From Hordeum vulgare subsp. vulgare (lineage: Eukaryota; Streptophyta; Magnoliopsida; Poales; Poaceae): a stretch of DNA of 64,000 nucleotides. Both the position numbers and the translations under genes were made by a program. How positions within the stretch are numbered: position 1 is the stretch's first letter; every line of letters starts with the position of its first letter. Below the pieces are notes generated by a model. It was not told where the DNA came from. It saw only the letters and a program-made list of their open reading frames with translations, and did no database searches. The stretch lies in contig NC_058523.1 in NCBI RefSeq assembly GCF_904849725.1, positions 169,738,689 to 169,802,688 on the forward strand. The letters are read 5' to 3'. This document shows, in pieces, positions 33,365-45,600 of the stretch.

Positions 33365-34940
33365 TGATAACCCACAAATATAGGGGATCGCAATGGTTTT
33401 AGAGGGTAGATTATGCAACCCAAATTTATTGGTTCGACAAGGGCAGCGAAAGAATATTCTCAAGTATTAGCAGCTGAGTTTGTCAATTTCAACCACACCT
33501 GAAAGATTAGTGTCTGCAAGCAAAGTATCAGTAGCAAAGTGATATGATAGCAACGGTGTCAGAAAAAGATATGTTGATGGCAGACTATTCCTAACTGTTG
33601 TATCAATGGCGCCAGTAAAAGTGTTGCAGCAAGTAACAGCCAAGTAGCAAGTAACAGCAGTAGTGACAGCACTAGCAAGTAACAGGAGTAGTGACAACAG
33701 TAGCAAGTAGCAAGGAACAAAAGTAGCAGCAGAGTAACAGCAGTAGCAACAAAGTAACAGCAGCAGCAGTAACAGCAGTAGCAGCAAAGTAACGTAGCAA
33801 GGACCAGTAGTAAAAGACTCGTAGGCAGTGGATCGGTGATGGATGAGTATACTGGATGTGATTCATCATGTAATAGCTATAACACGGAGAGATAAGTAAC
33901 TAGCTCCCGTTCGTCAATCTAATGTAGGCATGTATTCCGTATGTAGTCATACGTGCTTAGGGAAAAGAACTTGCATGACATCTATTGTCCGTCCCTCCCG
34001 TGGCAGCGGGGTCCTAATGGAAACTACGGGATATTAAGGTTCTCCTTTTAATAAATAACCGGACCAACGCATTAACACGTGGTGAATACATGAACTCCTC
34101 ATACTATGGTCATCTCCGGGAGTGGTTCCGGCTATTGTCACTCCGGGGTTGCCGGGTCATAACACATAGTAGGTGACTACAACTTGCAAGATAGGATCTA
34201 AAACACACATATATTGGAGAAAACATAATAGGTTTAGATCTGAAATCATGGCACTCAGGCCCTAGTGACAAGCATTAAGCATGGCAAAGTAGTGGCAACA
34301 CCAATTTCAGAACATAGTGGATACTAGGGATCAATCCCCGTCAAAACTAACTTGATTACATGATAGATCTCATCCAACTCATCACCGTCCAACAAGCCTA
34401 CGATGAGATTACTCATGAACGGTGAAGAGCATTAAGGAATTGTAGATGGAGGAAGGTTGATGATGACGATGGCGGCGATTTCCCCTCTCCGGAGCCCGGA
34501 ACGGACTCCAGGTCTGCCTTCCAGATGAAGAACAGGAGGCGGCGGCGCCTCCGTATCGTAAAACACGGTGAATCCTTCTCCCTGATTTTTTTTCCGGGCG
34601 AGACGGAATAAATAGAGCTGAGTTTGGAGGCGGTGGCGCCACATGGGCCCCACAAGCCCTCATGGCGCGGCCAGGGGGGTGGTCGCGGCTTACGGGCTTG
34701 TGGTCCACTGGCACACCTCCTCCGGTGGATCTTTGCGCAGGTATTTTTCATTAATTCCAGAAAAATTCTCCGTAAATTTTCAGGTCATTCCGAGAACTTT
34801 TATTTCTGCATAAAAACAACACCATGGCAATTCTGCTGAAAACAGCGTTAGTCCGGGTTAGTTCCATTCAACTCATGCAAATTAGAGTCCAAAACAAGTG
34901 CAAAAGAGTTCGGAAAAGTAGATATGACGGAGACGTATCA
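33365..34940 (-). repeat. 5' LTR of Y
   Basis: 1576 bp, homologous to 2472-4012. A likely core promoter TATTTATTCC lies near 34607-34618 (minus strand). It is followed by the CTCCC target duplication (34941-34945). Confidence 0.92.
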
Positions 34941-35899
34941 CTCCCCCATTTTTATTTCGTCGCTCGGATAATGCTCTAATAGTGATGATCATCACACTTT
35001 TATTTACTTACAAGTCGATATGAAAATTGATAGGATGATATGACTCTATATGAATGCCTCTCGCAGTGTACCAAGATGTGCAATGATCTAGCATAGTAAA
35101 ACATATGAAAAAAATGGATAAGCCATGTAAATATCATGCTAGCTATCTTATAATCATACAAAGCAATATGATAATGGAAGTACAAGTCATATGAAGTGAG
35201 GATGGAAGTTGCATGACAATATATCATGGAATGTCTATGGAAATGCCATGATAGATAAGTATGGTGGCTGTTTTGAGGAAGATATAATAAACCTTATGTG
35301 CAATAGAGAGTATCATGTCATGGGGTTTGGATGCACCAGCGAAAGTTGCACCGATCCTAGAAGTGAGAATGAGCAATGGAGAGAACCGAAGAGCCTAGCA
35401 AATATGATGAGGTGGGATGGCGTATGTCCATGGTGTCACATTAGTCATAAAGAATTAATATACTTATTGCAAAGTTTTGTTAGTTTTACCATAAATGAAA
35501 GTACTACTCTCATGCCCCGAGGGAGAGGGTTGGGAGGAATTAACCATCGCGTGACTCTAACTCAAAACAACACTAGGATTTCAACGTGGAATAGAAATAC
35601 TCACACACCATCACCATGCCTTTTTAATTTTTAGACAAACAAGAAGTTAACACCTCTTAAAACCGACACTTCTACGAATCAACAATGATGCACTCACACC
35701 CTTTCACATTACCACAACAGTATCATTAACCCACAATTTCTCTTTAATGTGCTACATGGAGGTTTTGATTATCATTCCTTGAATACCTATTATTTCTGGA
35801 ATAGTCTTATAACCCATGCAAATTACTATCAAACAAATATAAGTGAAGAATGGGAGTTTAATTATTTCTACAAAAGAACTGGGCATGCTCTAATAAATA

Positions 35900-36057
35900 C
35901 TCCCTCCATTCCTGAATATAAGATCTTTTAGAGATTTCATTATGGACTACATACGAAGCAAAATGAATGAATCTACACTCTAAAATATGTTTATATACAT
36001 TTGTATATAGTTCATAGTGGAATCTCTAGAAGTTATTATATTTAGGAACGGAGGGAG
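35900..36057. mobile_element. Stowaway (Tc1/Mariner) MITE
   Basis: 158 bp with inverted ends CTCCCTCCATTCCTGAATAT and ATATTTAGGAACGGAGGGAG and a TA duplication at 35898-35899 and 36058-36059. This is the classic Triticeae Stowaway (Thalos-like) sequence. It landed inside one of the AAATATAAGTGAAGC repeats of W. Confidence 0.93.
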
Positions 36058-37787
36058 TATAAGTGAAGCAAAAGAGCATTCTACAAATAACGGTTTTCTA
36101 TATGTAGAGAAACAAGCATCCAACTTCAAATGATATAAATGAAGCACATGAAGCATTCTATAAAGCCATACTAAAAAGATATAAGTGAAGTGCAAAGAGA
36201 ATTCTATAAATCAACCATGGACTTCCCATACCAGCATGGTGCATTTCTAAAAAAAGGCACACGGCGCTTCAAGAATTTACGCATATCATGTGAACCAAAA
36301 AAACTCGAGACATACCGATAATTGTTGAAGAAGAAAGATGGGATGCCTCCCAGGACATCCCCAAGCGTAGACACTTGATTCTCCTTGAATAATTACTTGG
36401 GATGACTTGGGCATCCCCAAGCTTGAGCTCTTGGCTCTCCTTATTCTTCTCATAACAATACCTTCTCAATCTTCGAACACTTCATCCACATAAAACTTGC
36501 CAGAACTTTGATTAGAGAGGTTAGTTCATATAACATCAAATCTCATCATGTCCTGCCATAACATTAATGTATAATTATAATCTAACATTACCCAGTGTAT
36601 GCTAACATAATATGTGTGTATGCCCCAAGCAACACACATATTATGTGGTGAATAAAAATATAACTCCAAATCCAAATAAGATATACCGGTAGTGTTGAAC
36701 ACGAAAGAGGGGACGCCTTCCGGGGCATCCCCAAGCTTAGACGCTTGAGTAGTCCTTGGATATTACCTTCGGAATTCCTTGGGAATCCCCAAGCTTAGGT
36801 TCTTTCTGCTCCTTATTCTCCGCTTATCAGTGTCTCACCCAAAACTTGAAAACTTCAATCACATAAAACTGAACAAAATTTTCTGAGATCCGTTAGTATA
36901 AGACACATATCAAATACTTTAGGTACTATTATAAGTTGATTATTATTTTGTTTATTAAATAGGGTAATTCAATCTAACTTATACATGGCTTATAACCTCC
37001 GATATAATCTATAGCATCATCAAAACAAGCAAAAAACAGAACCTTTCTAAAACAGAATAGTCTGTGATGATACATTTAATTGTCATAATTCTATAACTCA
37101 AACATTTATGAACAGTTAGGAAGACCTGAAGAAATTATATATAAGTACTATGTAAAAATTTCATCTCAAAAATACATTCCAGTAAAGAGAAATTCTGCAC
37201 TTGACATCAAAGTTTCTATTTTTTGCACCGTATCAATTCTACTCACCATACAAATCATCCTAGAGGCCTTACTTGGCACATTATTTTTATAATACAAAAG
37301 TATTTATACAAGGGTATAATTATTTTTGTTGAAAAGTTTTTGTAATCAATATTCACAAAGTTTCCATGGACATGAACAAAGTTCAAGGCTAGCCCCCACT
37401 TCAACGGTGCTCGTCCTTCTCACTTTCACTTTTCTTTTTGCAAAAAATTTAGGTTCCCCACTTTACTTTTTTGTTTAAATTATTTTAAAATCACACAAAA
37501 GAAATAAATGACACTCTAGAACTTCTGGGTTGTCTCCCTGGCAGCTCTTTGTTTAAAGCCATTAAGCTACGCATATAGTGCTCAAGTAATTGATCCACCC
37601 TGATCCCAAGATATATGAAAGCCAATTTTGATTAACAATGATTTTTAATTTAATAGTGAGCACAAAGTGATATATATCATGTGACAACGAAGTCTAACTC
37701 TTTTCCTATGCATTGGCATGTCATAAAAGAACAATTCATTCACACAAAGTAAAGGCCAATACATATCATAAGTAGTTTCTTGGAATT

Positions 37788-38913
37788 TTATCGTATTGGA
37801 ACATAGAGAGCTAAATATTTGGTTCCTCTCTCATAATAATTGCAAGTAGGAGCAGCAACCACATGCATATTATATCCATCAAAATCATTATGTGTAGTGG
37901 TAAAATGCAATCCATCAATATAATCCTTAATAAGTGCAAACTTCTTCGATATGGTGTAGTTGGGCGAATTCAAAAAGATAATATGACTATCATGAATGGG
38001 TGCAATAGAAACAATTTCATGCTTAACATAAGGAACTACATCAAGTTCATATCCATAAGCATAATTCATATTGGCATCATGGCCACAAGCATAGCAAGCA
38101 TCAAGTTCATCAAAAAGGGATATTTCAAATGAATCCAAGGGATCATAGCATTCATCCTCCCGTATGTGCGAAGGGGAATTAAACAATGTATGAGTTTAAG
38201 AGTTAATCTCATTAGAAGGTGGGAATGGGTAGCTAATCCGCTCTTCCTCCTTTTGTTCTTCGCTCTCCTCCTCGTCGTTTGCATCTAATGAGCTCACAGT
38301 TTCAGCAATTTCTTCTTCCATAGATTCCCGCAAAATATCATTCTCTTCCAAGGCAGCGGTCATTCTTTTAATAAATTCTTTAATATAAGAATTAGAAGCA
38401 TAGTTTTCATAGCAATATTTAAGTATGACAAAAAATAGATTTGTAAAGAGTAGCATCATACTTTTCAATCAAAGTAGCAACTTCATAAGAACCCTTAAAA
38501 GCAACAAAATCTTCAATTTTTTCAAAAGCATAATAACAATAGGCCTCCTTGGCATAAGGAGTTAATATTTCATTATCATCAAACACACATTGTTAAGCAA
38601 GATATTTTTTAGTTTCTTCAGAACAATAAGAAAAATCATATATTTCGCATAAATTCCAAGCACAACAACACGAAGTATTAATTTGATGCCACAAGAGTTT
38701 CCCTTTTTGAGATAAGTGATGTTGTACATAATAAGCATGCTCATTTAACGATTTTCCCTCAACTAAGCTAGTTGGATTTTTAGCATGAGCACAAAGGGAT
38801 CAAAGATGATCCAAGTAATAAGCTTCAATAGAAGGATACATTTTGTGTGTTTCCTCAACTTTTGGAGTAGCAAGTACATCTATTTTTTGTGGTGTTTTAC
38901 GTTTTCTACCCAT
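37788..38913 (-). pseudogene. Unknown W-internal protein, multiply broken
   Basis: Opens with a basic N-terminus MGRKRKTPQKIDVLATPK from ATG 38911-38913. It hits a TGA at 38800-38802 after 37 codons and a TAA about 65 codons later. Later segments (38196-38468, Glu-rich, and 37788-38186, with DPLDSFEISLFDELDACY and HNDFDGYNMHVV) are separated by further stops. I recognise it only as a recurring coding region of non-autonomous Triticeae Gypsy elements. It occupies the position next to the primer site where gag would be. No catalytic motif is seen. Confidence 0.6.
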
Positions 38914-39036
38914 AACTAAATATAGAAAACAACTAATAACAGAAAATAAAAATTACATAGTGATAAAGCAAACAAGCACAAATGAGAATATCAACCACTA
39001 CGCTATTGCTCCCCAGCAACGACACGAGAAAAAGGT

Positions 39037-39631
39037 CTTGATAACCCACAAGTGTAGGGGATCGTTTGTAGCCTTTTTTGATAAGTAAGAGTGTCAAACC
39101 CAATGAGGGGATAAAGGTGGAATTAATATTCTCTCAAGTTCTATCGACCACCAATACAACTCTACGCACGCTAATGCTTACTTTACCTAGAACAAGTATG
39201 AAACTATTTTACAGGAAGGAAACTAGAAGTACTTAGTAGGTGTAATAAATAGATTTGCAAGGTAATAAAGCACATGGAAATAAAAGTTAGTTGTTGTTTT
39301 AATAAATATAAATTTACTTAGTTGATTAGTAGAATTTTTTTGTGTAATGCAAGAGAAAGATTGTCCGTAGGCGATTGAATATAACATGATATATACTTAT
39401 CATATGCAATGAGGGAGAGGCATACGCTAACACACATTCCATACTTGGATCATATGGACTTACGATTGGACCTCTAGCAAGCATCCACAACTACTAGAAA
39501 TCATTAAGGTAAACCCAACCATAGCATTAAACATCAAGTCCACTTTACTTCCATGAGCACACAACTCCCTTACTCGGGTGTAAGCTTCACTCACTCTAGC
39601 CACCTACTATAAGCGAATCATACACATATGG
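39037..39631 (-). repeat. Right (5') LTR of W, first part
   Basis: Starts at TGATAACCCACAAGTGTAGG next to the primer site. It is interrupted by element C, which duplicated TATGG (39627-39631 and 51981-51985). Continues at 51986. Confidence 0.85.
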
Positions 39632-39957
39632 TGTTGGGGTATAGTTTATGCCTAAGTAATTTTGGTGATTGATGAAAGTACCGTAAAGGACTAACCGTGT
39701 GTGTTAAGGTTTCAGATAACACATGTCAACAGCACAAGACGACTCGTCTCCTCATTCATGGAACGGAAGCACGGCGCTCTCTACGATTCTCTTTATTTGA
39801 GTCATAGGAAAGTCGTACGATTAAGAGGGGAACCGTAGTGGAAAGGTTTGGGTGGAATCTATCTTTGCACGCACACACTTCACATATTCTCCCTTACCTT
39901 CATCGTTGGAGTGGCCCCCGCCACTATGTTTCTTTCTTCCTTGCAAAATAGTCCCCA

Positions 39958-40317
39958 GCGGTAGTACCGCTGGCCCTAGCGGTAGTACCGCTGGAATGCT
40001 AGCGGTAGTACCGCTGCAGTCAGCGGTAGTACCGCTGGCTGGCGGTAGTACCGCCCCTGGTCAGCGGTAGTACCGCTCCAGGATCTTAGTACCGCCTGCC
40101 TAGCGGTTGTTCGTGGACGCACCTTTTTGCGAAGACTTTCTTGGCGGTGGTAGTGCTTTTGCACTACCAGGGGCCCAGCGGTAGTACCGCTCGGGCCAGC
40201 GGTAGTACCGCTGGAGTTCCAGCGGTAGTACCGCTGCATCCAGCGGTAGTACCGCTAGTAGGCAGTAGTACCGCCCCTGGTCAGCGGTAGTACCGCTGCA
40301 GCCAGCGGTAGTACCGT
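39958..40317 (+). promoter_or_regulatory. Array of 13-bp palindromes upstream of the LTR TATA box
   Basis: Repeated AGCGGTAGTACCGCT units spaced about 20 bp, in two groups (39958-40110 and 40178-40317). Each unit has 6-bp perfect arms (GCGGTA/TACCGC) around one base. Position just 5' of the TATA box suggests an upstream regulatory array; binding protein unknown. Confidence 0.7.
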
Positions 40318-40363
40318 TGGAGCTCGGGCAGAGAGTGGGAAAACGGTGTGATTTTTCCCCCAC

Positions 40364-40370
40364 TATATAA
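40364..40370 (+). promoter_or_regulatory. TATA box of the C LTR
   Basis: TATATAA in the context CACTATATAAAGGG. The copy in the 3' LTR is at 51239-51245. Confidence 0.8.
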
Positions 40371-41106
40371 AGGGTTCTTCTAGCTGTGGAACCTCATCTC
40401 TTACCTTCCCAAGCTCCATTGTTGCGCCCCAAGCTCAAAAGTGCCCGATTTCTCTCCCTAGCCAATCAAACTTGTTGATTCTTTAGGGATTGGTTGAGAA
40501 GGCCTAGATCCACACTTCCACCAAGAGAAAAGTTGATTCCCCCACCAATCCCTTGCGGATCTTGTTACTCTTGGGTGTTTGAGCATCCTAGACGGTTGAG
40601 GTCACCTCGAAGCCATATTCCATTGTGGTGAAGCTTCGTGGTCTAGTTGGGAGCCTCCAAGCTTTGTGTGGAGTTGCCCCAACCTTGTTTGTAAAGGTTC
40701 GGTCGCCGCCTTCAAGGGCACCTATAGTGGAATCACGGTACCTTGCATCGTGCGAGGGCGTGAGGAGAATACGGTGTCCTTAGTGGCTTTTTGGGGAGCA
40801 TTGTGCCTCCACACCGCTCTAACGGAGACGTACTTCCTGTCAAAGGGAAGGAACTTCGGTAACACATCCTCGTCTCCATCGGTTCCACTTGTGGTTATCT
40901 CTATCCTTTACTTTGTATTTGCTTATGCTTGTGACTATATCTTACTTGTCTTAATAGCTCTCGTTGTTAGCTTCTTTAGGGTTCACCTCATTGTCGTATT
41001 ATTTGTGAACTCGTATGTTGTTTACCTTAACTTGCTAAGATTAATTAAAAAGTGGTCGTTGTCTATTCACCCCCCCCCCTCTGGCCAACCATATCGATCC
41101 TTTCAA

Positions 41107-41119
41107 TTGGTATCAGAGC
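41107..41119 (+). other. Primer-binding site, initiator tRNA-Met
   Basis: TTGGTATCAGAGC directly after the LTR. TGGTATCAGAGC is the standard plant Copia primer site, complementary to initiator tRNA-Met. Confidence 0.93.
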
Positions 41120-41156
41120 CGCGTCTCTTTATTAAGGGTTTAACCACCCGAAGAGT

Positions 41157-42692
41157 ATGGAAGGCGAAGAGGGAATTAACCATGGCAAACCCGAGGCCAT
41201 GGACTTGACTTCGGTCACAAGGGACGACTTGAATACGGCTATGGCCGCCCTCAAGACGTCCTTGACGAACGAAGTCAACACCATGCTTAAAGAGTTAATT
41301 GAGGGTTTTAAAAGTTCACCCGAACCGGCTATAGTGGTTAAACCCACCGTCACCGATTCGGAGGCCAACTCCTCTAAGGAAGCGGCCAAAGGTATGCGAT
41401 CTTCCTCGTCTCACGAAAAGGATGGGACTGGAACATATGCCTCAGTTCCACCCCCCATGGTCTATGGAGGATCCGTTCCTGCAGCTCGTTTTAATCCTGT
41501 TGTTCCTCCTCCTAAGCTTGTGAAAGGTGACTTTGCTAACTGGGTATTTTCTATTAAGTCTCATTTGAATCACAGCTCAACAAACTTGTCGAGAATCATC
41601 GAGCAAGGATATTATCCCCATGATCCAAGCAACCTTACTCCAAGAGAAGATGCAAACAATCAATACAATCACTCTGCCTTGTTTATTCTTCAGTCTGCAG
41701 TGCCACCTGAAGATCTTCCTCATTTGCGTCCCTTCACTTGGGCCAAGGATTGTTGGGAGCATATTATGGTATTGTACAAGGGAAGCTCAAGCATTCCACG
41801 ATCCAACTATGAAGTGATACTTGATAAGGTCGATGAGTTTGTGATGAAGGAAGACGAGGACCCTCGTGATCTCTATCGGAGGGTGACTGCTATTGCTGTG
41901 GCACTCAAGGATCATGGGAGCAAGGATGTGGATGATACATGGGTCAAGCGAAAGTTCCTTAAAGCCATCATGCCTTTCAACAAAGCCATGTCATCTGTTA
42001 TTCGTCAGCGGCCAGACTTCCACTCCTTGTCTTCCAGTGAGGTGTTGGATGAGTTCATTGCTATGTCAATCATGAACGAGACAGCCGACAATGCACTTGC
42101 TCGTGTTCGATCAAAGACAACTTCACCCAACCTTGCGTTGAAAGCAAAAGCAATGCTTGAAGAAGACGAAGAAGATGAGGAAGAGGAGGGTTGTCCTGAA
42201 GACACAAAGTATGCCTATCATGAGCACATGGCCCTTGCATCAAGGCAATTCTGGGGCAACAAGAGGAACTCAAGACCCACCTTCACCAAGAACAACTCGA
42301 GTGGATTCAAACCCAAACAACGAGTAAGGACATGTTATAACTGTGCTAACGTGAGTCACTTCGTGGCCGAATGTCCCTATGAGAAAAGGGAAGGCAACGG
42401 AGGCAAGCTCATTCGCAAGGACAAAACCAAATCATTTCCAATCAAGAACAACTTTGTGAAGAAACCTCACCCAAAAGGGATGGTGGCCCTTGAAGAGTAC
42501 CCTTCCGATGATGATGATGATGATGATACAGTGGCAACGGCAACTGTGGCTATTGCCACTACCTCTCCCCAGAAGGTGTCTCTCTTCAACGCCCCCAACG
42601 AGAACCACATCACCAAGTGCCTCATGGCAAAAGGTATCAATCAGGTAACTCCCATCATTAAGACAACATTGCTTCCTCCCCTTCATTGTTAA
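41157..42692 (+). CDS. Gag (nucleocapsid) of C
   Basis: 511 codons from ATG 41157. The central capsid region (Copia-type UBN2-like gag, FANWVFSIKSHL then DCWEHIMVLYKGSS) is followed by an acidic stretch and one CCHC zinc knuckle, CYNCANVSHFVAEC, from about residue 393. The frame ends at TAA 42690-42692. The coiled-coil extension continues in another frame from about 42686, so a small indel has probably separated what is normally one gag-pol frame. Gag packages element RNA into particles in the cytoplasm. Confidence 0.9.
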   Translation: MEGEEGINHGKPEAMDLTSVTRDDLNTAMAALKTSLTNEVNTMLKELIEGFKSSPEPAIVVKPTVTDSEANSSKEAAKGMRSSSSHEKDGTGTYASVPPPMVYGGSVPAARFNPVVPPPKLVKGDFANWVFSIKSHLNHSSTNLSRIIEQGYYPHDPSNLTPREDANNQYNHSALFILQSAVPPEDLPHLRPFTWAKDCWEHIMVLYKGSSSIPRSNYEVILDKVDEFVMKEDEDPRDLYRRVTAIAVALKDHGSKDVDDTWVKRKFLKAIMPFNKAMSSVIRQRPDFHSLSSSEVLDEFIAMSIMNETADNALARVRSKTTSPNLALKAKAMLEEDEEDEEEEGCPEDTKYAYHEHMALASRQFWGNKRNSRPTFTKNNSSGFKPKQRVRTCYNCANVSHFVAECPYEKREGNGGKLIRKDKTKSFPIKNNFVKKPHPKGMVALEEYPSDDDDDDDTVATATVAIATTSPQKVSLFNAPNENHITKCLMAKGINQVTPIIKTTLLPPLHC

Positions 42693-45600
42693 ATTGTGTT
42701 GAAGATAGTGATGTTGGGGAACTTAATGAGCATGATCTTGACAAGTTTCTGTGCACTATTATGGGAGAACCCAAGAAGCACTTTGTTGCTCTCTTGGAAC
42801 AACTGGGTGAGGCCACTGACCTCATTGAGTCTCATGAGGAGACCATTTCCGAACTTCAGGGACACAGTCATGACTACGTCGATGAAATTGCCGAATTATC
42901 TAATGCTCTAGAAAAGGAGCGCACTCTTCGTTTGGCTCTTGAGGAGTCATATAACGATGACTGCACTAAAATGCAAAAGAAACTAGATCATGATGTTGTT
43001 CTTACTCGTATTCTTAAGTCTGAAAAGTATGCTCTTGGGGTTGGCCATGACAGAGTCAAAGAGGAGTTTGACATACTTGACAAGGCCCACAAGGCCTTGA
43101 AAGGTGCTCATTTCTCTCTGAAAGAGTCTCATGATCAACTCCAAGCAAAGCTTACCAAGGAGATCTCTACTTGTCCTTCCTTTGTGTTAATTGATAATGC
43201 TTGTGCAACTAACCCCTGTTGTGAGCATGTACATCTTGTGGAGGAAAATGCCAAGTTAAAGGAGAAACTTGAGAAGGGCCTTGTGGCATGCATACAAGGT
43301 GAGAAGAGTCTGAACGATCTCTTGAGCACTCAAAAGGGTGTTGTAGGAAAGGAAGGACTTGGACTTACCTCCAAGTCAAAAGGTAAAAGGAGGAACAAGA
43401 ACAAACGATCTCCCACCCTCATGGACATCTTTGTCAAAGAGGGTGAGGGGACTCAAAAGGTGAACAGGAACAAGGTGGACTATGGGAACCTCAAGAAGGG
43501 CAAAACCGTTCCTACTAACACAGCCGGCAAACTCAATCCTTCTTATGTCTTATGTTGTGCTAGTGATGGGCATGTTTATGCCAGATTTGTTGGTTCCTAC
43601 GATGAGGATATTGAATGGGCTATCTGGGTTCCTAAGACCCTTGTCTCTAACAGGAAAGGACCCATCAAAAATGGGTACCTAAAACCAAGACTTGATCTAT
43701 TGCAGGAGTTTGCTTCCGGTGGGGTGTCATGGTTGCTCGATAGTGGAGCAACAAATCATATGACCGGAAGCAAGGACTTAGTGGTGGATGTGCATCCTTC
43801 TCCATCTATGCCCAGCCATGTCCAATTCGCCGATGCATCCTCTTCAAAGGTATTGGGATTTGGTAAGGTGGTCGTCTCTCAAGATTTATCTATTGAGAAG
43901 GTCATGCTTGTTGAGTCACTTGCCTACAATTTACTTTCGGTTCGTCAACTCGCAATTATGGGTTTTTCCACATTCTTTAATCTTGATACTATGGTCCTCC
44001 TGAGGAGCAAGCCTCTTAAAGTAGCCTATGTTGGATATGTCGAAAATGGTCTTTATGTGGTGAACTTCTCAAAGCGACCCACTAAGACTGCGACATGTTT
44101 AATGGCTAAAGTTGATGTGGGCTGGCTTTGGCATCGCCGTTTAGCTCATGTCAATATGAGATCTTTGCAAAGCCTTCTGACAGGGGACCATATTCGTGGA
44201 CTAACAAATGTGAGTTTTGCTAAAGACCGTGTTTGCAGTGCCTGCATTGAAGGAAAGACTCATGAAACTGCTCATCGTCCAACGACTCTTATCTACACAA
44301 TTCCCAAGAGGCCATTGGAACTTCTCCATATGGATCTGTTTGGTCCTCCATCATTTGATAGTCTTGGAGGCAGAAAGTATTGCTTAGTGATTGTTGACGA
44401 CTACTCAAGATATACCTGGGTATATTTCTTTAAAAAGAAGAGTGAAACTCAACAAACGGTCATCAACTTTGCTAATGAAGCGCAACGTCAACATGAAGCA
44501 TAGATCTTGATGATTAGAAGTGACAACGGCACCAAGTTCAAGAACTACACCTTGGATGAGTTTCTAGGTGACGAGGGAATAAAACACCAATATTCGGCAC
44601 CATATACCCCTCAACAAAACGGCGTGGCAAAAAGGAAGAACCGGACCTTGATAGACGTTGCAAGGACAATGATGGCAGAATTCAAATCTCCATATAACTT
44701 CTGGGCGGAGGCCATTAACACAGCATGTCATGCATCCAATCGGCTCTACATCCGCAAAGGCTTGAACAAGACTCCGTATGAGATTCTAACTGGAAACAAA
44801 CCCAATCTCAAGTACTTCCGGGTATTCGGTTGTAAGTGTTTCATTCTCAAGAAAGGTGCACGGTTAGCTAAATTTGATTCTAGAGCACATGAGGGTATCT
44901 TTGTTGGTTATGCTACAAAATCTCATGCTTACTGTGTCCTCAACAAGTCCACCGGACTAATTGAGGAGACGTGTAACGTAGAGTTTGATGAAAATAATGG
45001 CTCCCAAGTGGAGCAAAGTGGTCTTTGTGATGTAGGTGATGAAATTCCTCCCCAAGCCATAAGAAGAATGGGGATTGGTCAAATACTCCCCATTGAGGAA
45101 CCCCTTGTGGCCGAAGGAGAAGGACAATGCTCTACTCAAGTGGAGCAATCACCTCCACAAGCCCCACACGCTTCCGATGAACAAAGAGAAGACTCTCAAC
45201 AAAATAAACAAGCTCAAGGTCAAGATAAATTGCCCAACAATGATGATGTGTCTCAGGATATTCAAGCACTACCCCAAGACTCCGAACCTGCTCATGATCA
45301 AGATCAAGTGCAACCCCGAGATCCAGACCAAGAAGAAGCACAAGATCAAGATCAAGAGCAACCACAATTACAAGAACAAACTAGTGAACCTGCTCAAGTG
45401 GAAGGACAAGATGATCAGGAGACTGTCTCACAATTCCCTTCTGGAGCACCAACAGCCGGCTCAAGACGCAAGGGCAAACAAAGTAAACAAGTCAATGCTC
45501 CCCCGTTATCTAATGAAGAACTCTTGGAGCGTCGAGCAGCCAAGATTGCGAACAAGCTGAGAGTCAAGTCACATCTTATGAAGAATGTACTTGGCAGTAT

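Larger units (their letters stand above)
2472..34940 (-). mobile_element. Element Y: Athila-lineage Gypsy element with gag-protease only, heavily nested
   Basis: Minus-strand element with LTRs at 2472-4012 (3') and 33365-34940 (5') and the 5-bp duplication CTCCC at 2467-2471 and 34941-34945. In transcription order it carries a tRNA-Asp primer site, gag-protease, a spacer, an Athila-ORF1-like gene, a long 3' untranslated region and a purine tract. It contains no RT, RNase H or integrase. Three elements inserted later: Z, Y2 and X. Removing them restores collinearity with Y2. The LTR resembles Triticeae families I remember as Sabrina-like; that name is tentative. Confidence 0.92.
34946..39036 (-). 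other. W interior, 5' part
   Basis: The continuation of 521-2466 after Y. It resembles the X interiors in order: a CTATATGAATGCC segment, the repeated GATATAAGTGAAGC motif (36058, 36132, 36174) and several CCCCAAGCTT tracts (36357 degenerate, 36413, 36727, 36787). A broken ORF of unknown function follows (37788-38913). The degraded primer site is at about 39007-39026 (minus strand, TCGTGTCGTTGCTGGGGA). It is AT-rich and older in appearance than X. Confidence 0.75.
39632..41105 (+). repeat. 5' LTR of C
   Basis: 1474 bp, TGTTGGGG to CTTTCA. It has about a dozen copies of the palindrome GCGGTAGTACCGC between 39958 and 40317, then a TATA box at 40364-40370 (CTATATAAAGG). The 3' LTR has the same layout with one array unit fewer. 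A long open frame at 40666-41208 belongs to the LTR leader and has no support as a gene. Confidence 0.95.

Noticed and set aside
41107..41119. Fragment of a tRNA gene
   Set aside because: It is the primer-binding site complementary to tRNA-Met; no cloverleaf surrounds it.
40666..41208. 180-aa hydrophobic frame at the LTR end
   Set aside because: It reads through the LTR leader into the primer site and gag; the same frame is repeated at 51540-51959. LTR sequence, not a gene.
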